Part shown: positions 1 through 6,234 of the stretch, one piece after another
Position numbering within the stretch: the first letter of the stretch is position 1
Layout: the number at the start of each line of letters is the position of its first letter
Source: JAGZHZ01 sp965150505
GTDB taxonomy: Bacteria; Bacillota; Clostridia; Lachnospirales; Lachnospiraceae
DNA: 8,133 bases
NCBI GenBank assembly: GCA_965150505.1
Contig: CBCTVZ010000099.1
Location: 1 to 8,133, forward strand
Direction: 5' to 3'
Made by a program: the position numbers and the translations under genes
The notes under the pieces: generated by a model
Seen by the model: only the letters and a program-made list of their open reading frames with translations
Databases searched by the model: none
What the model was told of the DNA's origin: nothing

Positions 1-1
1 G

Positions 2-916
2 ATTAAGGCCGGTCTTGAAAAGATTCCTGTTATCTCGATCAATTTAAACGGCCTTGAAAAAAATCCTGGATTTAAGCTGACTCCTACTCTTGCTTTAAAA
101 GGAGGATATGCTCTTGTCTTTGGAGATTTGTTTATGCGTTGTCTGTATCGGATGCGCCCTTATGAGCAGGTAAAAGGATCTGCCAATCGTCTTCATAAAA
201 AATGGGAAAAACGATGTGTACGGTTCTTATCAAGTAAAAATCCTTCCTTTGGTCAGTTTAAAAAATTATGCCGCGCCATCGTACAGGATTTTGATTCTCT
301 TCCTATTACAAATGAAGTAAAACCAAAAGTAGGGGTTGTTGGAGAAATTCTTGTTAAATTTCTTCCAGCAGCAAATAATCATCTCGTCGATCTGTTAGAA
401 TCAGAGGGCGCTGAGGCTGTCGTTCCAGATTTGATGGACTTCCTGATGTATTGTTTTTATAATTCAAACTTTAAATCAGAACATCTGGGAATGAAAAAAA
501 GCTCTTCTTATATTGGAAATATGGGAATTAAGGCGCTGGAGTTTTTAAGAAAAACTGCTGCGGCAGAATTAGAAAACAGCATCCATTTTACTCCACCTGC
601 CAAGATTCAGGATCTTGCAAACTATGCGCAATCTATCGTTTCTCTTGGAAATCAAACAGGAGAAGGCTGGTTCCTTACAGGTGAAATGCTGGAATTAATT
701 CACAGTGGAACAAATAATATTGTCTGTACACAGCCTTTTGGCTGTCTGCCAAACCATGTTGTCGGAAAAGGTGTTATCAAAGAATTGCGCCGTCAATATC
801 CGCTTTCAAACATTGTAGCGATTGACTATGATCCTGGAGCAAGCGAAGTGAATCAATTAAATCGTATCAAGCTGATGCTTTCCACAGCCCAAAAAAATAT
901 CGCTCAGGAACAATAA
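2..916 (+). CDS. Acyl-CoA dehydratase activase-related protein, C-terminal part (5' end outside window)
   Basis: The frame is open from base 2 and ends at TAA 914-916, giving 304 visible residues. A TTG at 128 is internal: upstream sequence in the same frame already reads as family-like protein and no ribosome site precedes it. The fragment resembles the C-terminal end of the giant (about 1,400-residue) proteins that join an ATP-dependent activase (BadF/HgdC-like) to 2-hydroxyglutaryl-CoA dehydratase-like domains. Visible hallmarks, numbered from base 2, are the segment around GDLF-MR (about 41-45), VGEILVKF-PAANN (about 113-126), the EGAEAVVPDL stretch (about 136-144), a pair of cysteines in CTQPFGC (242 and 248) and the terminal IDYDPGASEVNQLNR (about 274-288). 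The two cysteines could be iron-sulfur ligands, as in dehydratase subunits; this is inferred. Substrate and physiological role of this stand-alone giant family are not established. The family call is fairly sure, the reaction is not. Confidence 0.82.
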   Translation: MKAGLEKIPVISINLNGLEKNPGFKLTPTLALKGGYALVFGDLFMRCLYRMRPYEQVKGSANRLHKKWEKRCVRFLSSKNPSFGQFKKLCRAIVQDFDSLPITNEVKPKVGVVGEILVKFLPAANNHLVDLLESEGAEAVVPDLMDFLMYCFYNSNFKSEHLGMKKSSSYIGNMGIKALEFLRKTAAAELENSIHFTPPAKIQDLANYAQSIVSLGNQTGEGWFLTGEMLELIHSGTNNIVCTQPFGCLPNHVVGKGVIKELRRQYPLSNIVAIDYDPGASEVNQLNRIKLMLSTAQKNIAQEQ

Positions 917-942
917 ACTTTTATTTTATAAATAGAGCATAA

Positions 943-980
943 CAAAAAGAACTGGCAAATTATTCTGCCAGTTCTTTTTG
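943..980. terminator. Bidirectional intrinsic terminator between convergent genes
   Basis: A perfect 15-bp stem (943-957 with 966-980) encloses an 8-nt loop. The stem has a GC-containing core (ACTGGCA/TGCCAGT) and an A5 run at the left foot matched by T5 at the right foot, so each strand ends its hairpin in a U-run. It sits 26 nt after the stop of the plus-strand dehydratase-type gene and 23 nt after the stop of the minus-strand radical SAM gene, the right place to end both transcripts. Confidence 0.9.
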
Positions 981-1003
981 TTTTATACGTTTACTGTATC
1001 TTT

Positions 1004-1609
1004 TTATTCGGAATATGGTCTCACTCTCAAGGAAATTCCCATCTGATCTGCCAATTCTTGACTCTTTTTTACATTTTCACTGCCAATCACATCTACCACT
1101 GTAAACCGTACATCCTCTAAATATTTTTTACAGTCCGAAGCAAATTTTAGCATGGCTTCAAATGATTTCTCACCGTATGCCGGCCGTACTACTTCGTTAT
1201 ATGACTGTGCATCCGGCATATTTAAGCTGATAGATACGCTGTCTACTGCTTTGCAGATTTCTTCTGCTGTACAACGCTTATGGATCAGATCACTCAATCC
1301 GTTTGTATTCAGTCGAATCTTAAATGGATAATGTGCTTTCATATATTGACTGACAGCGATCAAGTTTTCCAGCGCCATTGTCGGTTCTCCATATCCACAG
1401 AAAATCACTTCCTTACATTCTCCAAATGAATAGGAATCTATCGCATCACAAATCTCCTGAAAAGAAGGCTCATGCTCTAACCATAAATTTTCAGCGTCTC
1501 CCACTGAGTTTGCGTGGCTTCGTATACAGAATGTACAGCGACAAGGACATTTGTTTGTAATATTAAAATAAACTTGTTCTTTATAGCGATAAATAATATC
1601 TGTCATCAT
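1004..1609 (-). CDS. Radical SAM protein, TatD-linked type
   Basis: This 201-residue protein is a compact radical SAM enzyme. The CX3CX2C cluster motif is at C21, C25 and C28 (KCPCRCTFC) and would bind the [4Fe-4S] cluster that cleaves S-adenosylmethionine. A GYGEPT motif at 72-77 is the usual SAM-contacting GGE-type strand, followed by a beta-strand IRLNTNG near 98-104 and VSISLN near 125-130. There is no C-terminal SPASM or other extra cysteine domain. Length and motifs match, from memory, the small clostridial group annotated as TatD family-associated radical SAM proteins, whose reaction is unknown. Two ATGs are adjacent (1607-1609 and 1604-1606); the first is chosen, with AGAAGGAG 8 nt upstream. 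It is the last gene of the unit with the ECF S component (15-nt gap) and the B6-vitamer kinase, and ends at the shared terminator. No tatD gene is in the window. Confidence 0.85.
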   Translation of the reverse strand: MMTDIIYRYKEQVYFNITNKCPCRCTFCIRSHANSVGDAENLWLEHEPSFQEICDAIDSYSFGECKEVIFCGYGEPTMALENLIAVSQYMKAHYPFKIRLNTNGLSDLIHKRCTAEEICKAVDSVSISLNMPDAQSYNEVVRPAYGEKSFEAMLKFASDCKKYLEDVRFTVVDVIGSENVKKSQELADQMGISLRVRPYSE

Positions 1610-1624
1610 ATAAATTTCTCCTTC

Positions 1625-2170
1625 TTATAATCCTCTTGCAGCATTGTTTTTTAATCCGGCTTTATCCAGCGCTGTTCCAAAAATCAAAAATACAACTGCG
1701 CTTCCTGTTGATTGAATCAGACTTCCAGCAGCTGAGGTAAAAAATGCCGCTTTAAATCCAAATAAAATTCCTTCCGCTATATAGTATCCAACGGCTGAAA
1801 TACAAAATGCCAAAAATAATGCCACGACATTTCGCTTTGTCACAATCTTATTCCCTTTACTAGAAAATGGAATACAAATCAAAGCTTTTATGATCATTGT
1901 AGCCGGCGCCCACATCGGCGCTGTCAATAAATCAGCAAGTCCCCCGCCAACAGCTCCTACTACACAGGCATATGGCATAGGCAAAAGAGCTGCCGCACAA
2001 TAAATGATGGCATCTCCAAAATGAATATATCCTCCATTTACTCCAACTGGAATATGAAAAAGATATGCCGTCATCAATGTTGTCATCGCTGCCAGTAAGG
2101 CGGTAGCTGTCATTCGATGGACAATGGCGCTGTTTCCTGTTCTTGTTTTTGATGCACTAAAATCTGTCAT
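1625..2170 (-). CDS. ECF transporter S component (probable B6-vitamer or pyrimidine-precursor type)
   Basis: The 181-residue product is a hydrophobic membrane protein with about five to six predicted membrane segments (roughly 21-40, 55-75, 76-100, 113-135, 140-168). The sequence VGVNGGYIHFGDAIIY (42-57) and the small-residue-rich first helix (ATALLAAMTT, 22-31) are typical of substrate-binding S components of energy-coupling factor transporters, particularly the group that includes predicted HmpT and PdxU2 proteins. S components need the shared EcfA/A'/T module, which is not encoded here. The start ATG lies one base after the kinase stop codon, and its ribosome site AAGGAAGG is inside the last kinase codons, so translation is coupled. 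The kinase neighbour suggests pyridoxine, pyridoxal or pyridoxamine as substrate; this is context inference. It may equally belong to an uncharacterised S-like family known to occur beside TatD-linked radical SAM genes. Confidence 0.78.
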   Translation of the reverse strand: MTDFSASKTRTGNSAIVHRMTATALLAAMTTLMTAYLFHIPVGVNGGYIHFGDAIIYCAAALLPMPYACVVGAVGGGLADLLTAPMWAPATMIIKALICIPFSSKGNKIVTKRNVVALFLAFCISAVGYYIAEGILFGFKAAFFTSAAGSLIQSTGSAVVFLIFGTALDKAGLKNNAARGL

Positions 2171-2171
2171 G

Positions 2172-3080
2172 TCATCCTTCCTTTCCTAATTCATATAAAT
2201 ATGTTTCAAAACAGATTCCATCATTTCGATCTGTCTGTTCTTCCACTGCATCCTTGATTGCCTTCTCTAAAAAACGGGACGCTTTCTCCACGCAAGTTTT
2301 AATCTCCATTCCTTTTACCATCCCAGCGCTTAAAACCGATGCAAAAAGATCCCCTGTTCCTGAATAACTGCCTCCATATTTTTTTGACATTACCCAAGAT
2401 ACTCTTTCTTTCTCCAGAATCAAATTTCCTATCTGCATCTTTGTTTCGTCCTGTTTCAAATCAATTCCTGTAATCACTACTGTTTTGACATGATATTTTT
2501 TAGCAATCTCTTTTGCCATCTCTTCCGTTTCTTTACAAAAATCAGATTCATTTTTTTTATAAAATTCTTTCCAATAATATTCCAATTTCTGCATCCCATA
2601 TAATAACAAAATTGCTTCTGTCAGATTTGGTGTCAGAATATCTGCATTTTCTGCCAGTCTTTTCATCTCATCACACAGTTCCTCTGTCATAAAGTCATAC
2701 ACTTCTCCTCGATCTCCCATCACTGGATCTACCAAAAGAAGCGTGTCGTCTTTGCGAAATAGATTCAAAAATTTTAATATTTCTTTTACTTGCTGTTTCC
2801 CTGCCACAAATCCAATATAAATTCCATCTGGATGAAAGTTTCTTTTTTTCCATTCTTCCATAATCTGGCCCATATGTTTTGTATAATCATCACAATAATA
2901 AGAATCATATCCTGTCTGATTGCTTAAAATAGCAGTAGGCAGTGGACAAGCCTGAACTCCCATAACAGAAATAACTGGAATCGCTGCTGTCAAAGAACAT
3001 TTTCCAAGCCCAGACAGATCATTTAATACGGCTATCTTTTTCAAATTTTTCACTACTTTCTTTTTTATTTGCTTTAGCAT
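2172..3080 (-). CDS. pdxK: Pyridoxal/pyridoxamine kinase (PdxK/PdxY family)
   Basis: This 302-residue cytosolic enzyme belongs to the ribokinase-like superfamily and should phosphorylate pyridoxal, pyridoxamine or pyridoxine with ATP to feed pyridoxal-5'-phosphate salvage. Visible landmarks are NDLSGLGKCSLT (20-31), the B6-binding region SNQTGYDSYY (53-62), DPVMGDRG (118-125), ILTPNLTEA (148-156) and the anion-hole/catalytic GTGD (241-244) with D244 as the expected base. Length is near the family norm. The annotated ATG gives a lysine-rich leader before the first strand (KKIAVLND). In-frame GTG (3051-3053) or TTG (3042-3044) would give starts closer to typical family members, but none of the three has a convincing ribosome site, so the start is uncertain by up to 12 codons. 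It begins a tight unit with the ECF S component and the radical SAM gene. pdxY would be an equally acceptable symbol. Confidence 0.9.
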   Translation of the reverse strand: MLKQIKKKVVKNLKKIAVLNDLSGLGKCSLTAAIPVISVMGVQACPLPTAILSNQTGYDSYYCDDYTKHMGQIMEEWKKRNFHPDGIYIGFVAGKQQVKEILKFLNLFRKDDTLLLVDPVMGDRGEVYDFMTEELCDEMKRLAENADILTPNLTEAILLLYGMQKLEYYWKEFYKKNESDFCKETEEMAKEIAKKYHVKTVVITGIDLKQDETKMQIGNLILEKERVSWVMSKKYGGSYSGTGDLFASVLSAGMVKGMEIKTCVEKASRFLEKAIKDAVEEQTDRNDGICFETYLYELGKEG

Positions 3081-3145
3081 ATCACCAAAGTGTCTCTATG
3101 AAAATATCCAAAAATAATAATTTTTTCCATGTCAGTTTTTATTTT

Positions 3146-3174
3146 TTCATAAATTTTTTCATGATTCCACTCAA
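3146..3174 (-). promoter_or_regulatory. Candidate sigma-A promoter for the pdxK unit
   Basis: On the minus strand a TTGAGT (3169-3174) is followed after exactly 17 nt by TATGAA (3146-3151), each matching four of six consensus bases. It would start transcription near 3139, about 60 nt before the pdxK ATG. The surrounding sequence is very A/T-rich, so a chance match is possible. No other well-spaced pair stands out in this spacer. Confidence 0.35.
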
Positions 3175-3177
3175 ACG

Positions 3178-3219
3178 TTTCGGGGCTGTATGCAAAAAAA
3201 TTTGCATACAGCCCCGAAA
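3178..3219. repeat. 19-bp perfect inverted repeat between ung and pdxK (possible terminator)
   Basis: Bases 3178-3196 pair perfectly with 3201-3219 around a 4-nt loop; the stem contains the GC-rich block CGGGGCTGTATGC. It lies 56 nt past the ung stop, and on the minus strand it ends only a few bases before the candidate -35 box of pdxK. On neither strand is the stem followed directly by a run of four or more T, so it is not a textbook intrinsic terminator, though a hairpin this stable could still end or protect the ung transcript. The rest of the 195-nt spacer (3081-3275) is A/T-rich and holds no credible gene. Confidence 0.6.
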
Positions 3220-3275
3220 TATTAAATCTCTTCTATACGATCTTTTTCCTCTATTTTATTTTTTTATTTATATTT

Positions 3276-3950
3276 TTAAATATTTTCTATTTGCCAGTCA
3301 ATCGGCTTTTCACCATGCTGACATAAAAATTCATTTGTTTTACTAAATGGTCGGCTTCCAAAAAATCCTCTATAGGCTGACAGAGGGCTTGGATGGGAAG
3401 ATTCTAAAATCAGATGGTTTGGATTATCTAACATTGATTTTTTCATCTGTGCCGGTCTTCCCCACAAAATAAATACAATCGGACGATTCTGTTTATTTAA
3501 AACGCGAATTGCAGCATCTGTAAATTCTTCCCATCCAATTCCGCGATGAGAATTTGCCTGATGAGCGCGAACCGTTAAAACCGTATTCAACATTAATACT
3601 CCTTGTTTCGCCCATTTTATAAGATATCCATTATTTGGCATTTCACATCCCATATCGTACTGAAGTTCTTTGTAAATATTTAAAAGTGAAGGCGGAATAT
3701 CTACGCCAGGTTTTACTGAAAAACAAAGCCCATGGGCCTGACCTTCTCCATGATACGGATCTTGTCCCAAAATGACTACTTTTACTTGATGAAGCGGTGT
3801 CAATGAAAATGCGTTAAAAATATCATTTGGTTCTGGAAAAACCTTATATGTGTTATATTCTTCAATCACTCTTTGATATAATTTTTTATAATATGGTTTT
3901 GCAAACTCTGGCTTCAAAGGTTCTAGCCAATCATTATCTATCTGTGCCAC
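3276..3950 (-). CDS. ung: Uracil-DNA glycosylase, family 1
   Basis: This 224-residue enzyme removes uracil from DNA, starting base-excision repair. All family-1 signatures are present: the water-activating loop GQDPYHG (62-68) with catalytic D64, the uracil-binding LLNI region (89-92) and LNTVLTV (121-127) with N122, the IVFILWG strand (158-164), and the HPSPLSA leucine-loop (186-192) with H186. The length is normal. The start codon is GTG (3948-3950); the frame upstream runs to a stop without another ATG, GTG or TTG, and AGGA lies 6 nt before the GTG, so this start is well fixed. It follows hisF after a 140-nt leader without an obvious terminator, so it may be read from the upstream genes or from its own unrecognised promoter. 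No truncation or missing residue is seen. Confidence 0.97.
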   Translation of the reverse strand: MAQIDNDWLEPLKPEFAKPYYKKLYQRVIEEYNTYKVFPEPNDIFNAFSLTPLHQVKVVILGQDPYHGEGQAHGLCFSVKPGVDIPPSLLNIYKELQYDMGCEMPNNGYLIKWAKQGVLMLNTVLTVRAHQANSHRGIGWEEFTDAAIRVLNKQNRPIVFILWGRPAQMKKSMLDNPNHLILESSHPSPLSAYRGFFGSRPFSKTNEFLCQHGEKPIDWQIENI

Positions 3951-3956
3951 CTCATA

Positions 3957-4017
3957 TCCTGTTACTGAAAACTTACAAAAGTTATAGACTTTTTCTTGTT
4001 ACTTGTTTTACAGTAAC
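3957..4017 (-). promoter_or_regulatory. Structured ung leader with competing hairpins
   Basis: In the minus-strand RNA, GUUACUGUAAAAC (4017 to 4005) can pair with GUUUUCAGUAAC (3972 to 3961), giving 12 pairs with one bulged base. The same GUUACU (4017 to 4012) can instead pair with the closer AGUAAC (4003 to 3998). These pairings exclude each other. The longer one ends directly beside the AGGA ribosome site (3957-3960) of ung. An unused AAAGGAG stands just upstream (4019-4025) with no start codon at proper distance. The pairing is seen in the sequence; any regulatory effect is inference, and no known riboswitch class is recognised. Confidence 0.35.
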
Positions 4018-4090
4018 TTGCTCCTTTCCTGTTTTTCACATCTCTTATTCGTATATAACGCTGTAACAAACGTTTTCTTTTTTCTCTTTT

Positions 4091-4852
4091 TTACAGTCTC
4101 ATCGGAATACCCTTTGAGAAAAGGTATTCTTTTAAGGTCTGAATCTCCAGTTCCTTATAATGAAACAGTGATGCTGCAAGCGCCGCATCTGCTTTTCCTT
4201 CTGTCAAAACATCATAAAAATGATCTTTCGTCCCAGCGCCGCCTGATGCAATCACGGGAATGGATACATTTTGAGCAATTATTTTTGTCAATTCCAAATC
4301 ATATCCCGCTTTTGTTCCATCACAGTCCATACTGGTCAGAAGAATTTCTCCAGCGCCAAGTTTCTCTACTTTTTGCGCCCATTCTACCGCATCAAGCCCC
4401 GTATCAATTCTTCCTCCATTTTTATAGATGTTCCATCCAGAACCGTCATTTCTCTTTCTGGCATCAATCGCCACCACAACGCATTGACTTCCAAATTTAT
4501 CTGCTGCATCGCTGATCAAATGCGGTGTATTGATGGCAGAAGAATTAATTGAAATTTTATCAGCTCCCTCTCTCAGCAATGCGCGAAAATCATCAACGGT
4601 TCGGATTCCTCCTCCTACCGTAAATGGGATAAATACATTTTCTGCCACTTTTCTGACCATATCTATCACAGTCGCTCTTTGGTCACTTGAAGCTGTAATA
4701 TCTAAAAAAACAATTTCATCTGCTCCTGCTTTGTCATATGCCGCTGCAATCTCGACAGGATCGCCTGCATCACGCAGATTTACAAAATTAACTCCTTTTA
4801 CCACTCTTCCGTTGTTTACGTCTAAACACGGTATAATTCTCTTTGTAAACAC
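4091..4852 (-). CDS. hisF: Imidazole glycerol phosphate synthase, cyclase subunit HisF
   Basis: This 253-residue (beta/alpha)8-barrel takes ammonia from HisH and converts PRFAR into imidazole glycerol phosphate and AICAR in histidine synthesis. Both catalytic aspartates are in place, D11 in RIIPCLDV (5-12) and D130 in VVAIDARK (126-133). The phosphate-binding glycine loops are VGGGIR (79-84) and ASGGAGT (202-208). Length and motifs are fully standard. The start is GTG (4850-4852), directly after the hisH stop TAA (4853-4855) with no spacer. The ribosome site GGGAGG (4861-4866) lies inside the end of hisH, 8 nt from the GTG, so translation follows on from hisH. No terminator is visible after the stop; the next 140 nt lead to ung. 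No other histidine gene is in the window. Confidence 0.98.
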   Translation of the reverse strand: MFTKRIIPCLDVNNGRVVKGVNFVNLRDAGDPVEIAAAYDKAGADEIVFLDITASSDQRATVIDMVRKVAENVFIPFTVGGGIRTVDDFRALLREGADKISINSSAINTPHLISDAADKFGSQCVVVAIDARKRNDGSGWNIYKNGGRIDTGLDAVEWAQKVEKLGAGEILLTSMDCDGTKAGYDLELTKIIAQNVSIPVIASGGAGTKDHFYDVLTEGKADAALAASLFHYKELEIQTLKEYLFSKGIPMRL

Positions 4853-5473
4853 TTAGAATTCCTCCCTTCTAAGTTTTGCAAAATTTTTCAGAATGCGCAG
4901 CCCTACATCACTGCTTTTTTCAGGATGAAACTGACATGCAAACACATTTTGATATTCTACAGAAGCATGTATTTCTGTTCCATACTGTGTCACTGCTGTC
5001 ACCATCTTAGGATCATCTGCTTTTAAGTAATACGAATGTACAAAATAAACGTAGGACTCTTCTTTTATTCCCTCAAACAATTTTCCATCATGAGGAAAGG
5101 TCAAAGAATTCCATCCGATATGTGGTATTTTCAATCCTTCTCCATCCGGAATGCGCAATATTTTTCCAGGTAAAATTTTTAATCCTTCTACGCCTTCACT
5201 CTCTTCACTCGACTCAAATAAAAGCTGAAGTCCCAAACAGATTCCTAAAAATGGAATTTTTTGTTCCACTGCCTCATGGATTGTCTCATCCAACTTATAT
5301 TTTTTTAAATTTTCCATCGCATCTGCAAAAGATCCTACTCCTGGCAGGATTATATGATCTGCAGATAAAATTTCATTTTTATTTCGTGTGATAAGCGCCT
5401 CTTCCCCTATTTTTTTTAACGCTTTTTCTACGCTTTTTAAATTGCCCGCATCATAATCGATTATCGCTATCAT
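4853..5473 (-). CDS. hisH: Imidazole glycerol phosphate synthase, glutaminase subunit HisH
   Basis: This 206-residue class I glutamine amidotransferase hydrolyses glutamine and passes ammonia to HisF. The oxyanion strand PGVGSF is at 44-49, the nucleophile C79 sits in GICLG (77-81), and the other triad residues are H183 and E185 in QFHPEKSS (181-188). HSYY (146-149) is also typical. The ATG at 5471-5473 lies inside the 3' end of the sirtuin-like gene, overlapping it by 23 nt in another frame. The ribosome site GGGAGG (5480-5485), 6 nt upstream of the ATG, is within that gene. Downstream it abuts hisF. The protein appears intact and of normal length. Confidence 0.97.
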   Translation of the reverse strand: MIAIIDYDAGNLKSVEKALKKIGEEALITRNKNEILSADHIILPGVGSFADAMENLKKYKLDETIHEAVEQKIPFLGICLGLQLLFESSEESEGVEGLKILPGKILRIPDGEGLKIPHIGWNSLTFPHDGKLFEGIKEESYVYFVHSYYLKADDPKMVTAVTQYGTEIHASVEYQNVFACQFHPEKSSDVGLRILKNFAKLRREEF

Positions 5474-6200
5474 CTTTTTCCTCCCTTAACAGTAGAAGTG
5501 GATTTTGAGGAATCGAAATCGCTTTTCCTTTTAATTCTTCCGATATCTGGAAAAATTTGCTGTTTACTCGCACAAAGGATGCCTTTTGATTTAAAAATGC
5601 TGTTTTTTCAAACGGCCATCGAATCACAGAAGGATATTGAAATCCTACCCCCAACTCTAAGATGCAAAGTTTTTTATTTAATGTACAAGACAGCCATGTG
5701 CGATATCTCTCCCAGCTAGGCAAGTATCCTTCTTCTAAATATCCTTCCGTCTTTACAATATTCATCTTTGCTTCTTTGTGGCAGATCGGACAAACTGGTT
5801 TTTTGATCTCAGATGGATTTTTCCCCTCTTCTAATTCTTTTTTTATTCTGTTGATCGTTTCCTCGCCATCAAAAATATGTTCTTCACACTGAAGTCGATG
5901 AATACTGCCGCACGGAGCTGCAATCTGATCTTTGACCAGAGAAGACTGATAGATCACATCGTCTGTATTCATCGTCACAATAAAATAAATCTTTCCTTTT
6001 AAAAGTTCAGCAAGTTTCTCATATGCTGATAAAATATCATCTTTTTTTGTCAGACATTTTGTATCTGCTGCTTTTTTATAATCGTTCAGCCAAGCAGACT
6101 CTCCCTCAAATGTCATTTCTTCTTTCCAAGCCATCTCCTGCCCTATCCCTACAAGGACAAAGTCGGCTTCCTTTATTTTCTCTTTTATGATGTCAAGCAT
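5451..6200 (-). CDS. Divergent sirtuin (SIR2)-like protein
   Basis: The 249-residue protein resembles NAD-dependent deacylases/ADP-ribosyltransferases of the sirtuin fold but departs from classical motifs. In order: a first strand FVLVGIGQEM (14-23) where GAGxS is usual; IVTMNTDD (74-81) in place of TQNID; PCGSIH (96-101) with H101 at the catalytic-histidine position; likely zinc ligands C105 or H108 with CPIC (137-140); ELGVGFQYPSVIRWPFE (182-198) where GTS is usual; and RVN (211-213) for the adenine-binding strand. The GVGF-P-IR-PFE block recalls, from memory, the macrodomain-linked class M sirtuins, but no macrodomain gene is present here. The start ATG has AGAGG 8 nt upstream. The gene overlaps hisH by 23 nt and follows the DHHW gene after 34 nt. 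Family membership is probable; activity and target are unknown. Confidence 0.68.
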   Translation of the reverse strand: MLDIIKEKIKEADFVLVGIGQEMAWKEEMTFEGESAWLNDYKKAADTKCLTKKDDILSAYEKLAELLKGKIYFIVTMNTDDVIYQSSLVKDQIAAPCGSIHRLQCEEHIFDGEETINRIKKELEEGKNPSEIKKPVCPICHKEAKMNIVKTEGYLEEGYLPSWERYRTWLSCTLNKKLCILELGVGFQYPSVIRWPFEKTAFLNQKASFVRVNSKFFQISEELKGKAISIPQNPLLLLREEKDDSDNRL

Positions 6201-6234
6201 TTTCTTTTCCTCTCTATCTTAGCTTTTCTATCTC

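Noticed and set aside
3139..3162. Seven-codon ATG-AAA-AAA type mini-ORF in the pdxK leader
   Set aside because: Too short and made of A-rich codons expected by chance in this spacer; it also overlaps the candidate -10 box.
3098..3346. Plus-strand 82-codon open frame over the ung/pdxK spacer
   Set aside because: Phenylalanine-rich translation of A/T-rich spacer plus the antisense of ung; crosses the inverted repeat and has no family resemblance or ribosome site.
3962..4039. Possible 25-codon leader peptide (GTG start) ahead of ung on the minus strand
   Set aside because: No properly spaced ribosome site before the GTG and no codon bias or repeated residues suggesting attenuation.
3951..4090. 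Promoter for ung in the hisF-ung spacer
   Set aside because: TATAAC (3981-3986) and TTGTTA-like elements occur but none has a partner at 16-18 nt, so no promoter can be supported.
4003..4515. Plus-strand 170-codon open frame opposite hisF
   Set aside because: Antisense shadow of hisF, whose catalytic motifs are intact on the minus strand; the translation shows no recognisable domain.
4530..4856. Plus-strand 108-codon open frame opposite the start of hisF
   Set aside because: Serine/threonine-rich antisense shadow of the hisF barrel; no ribosome site.
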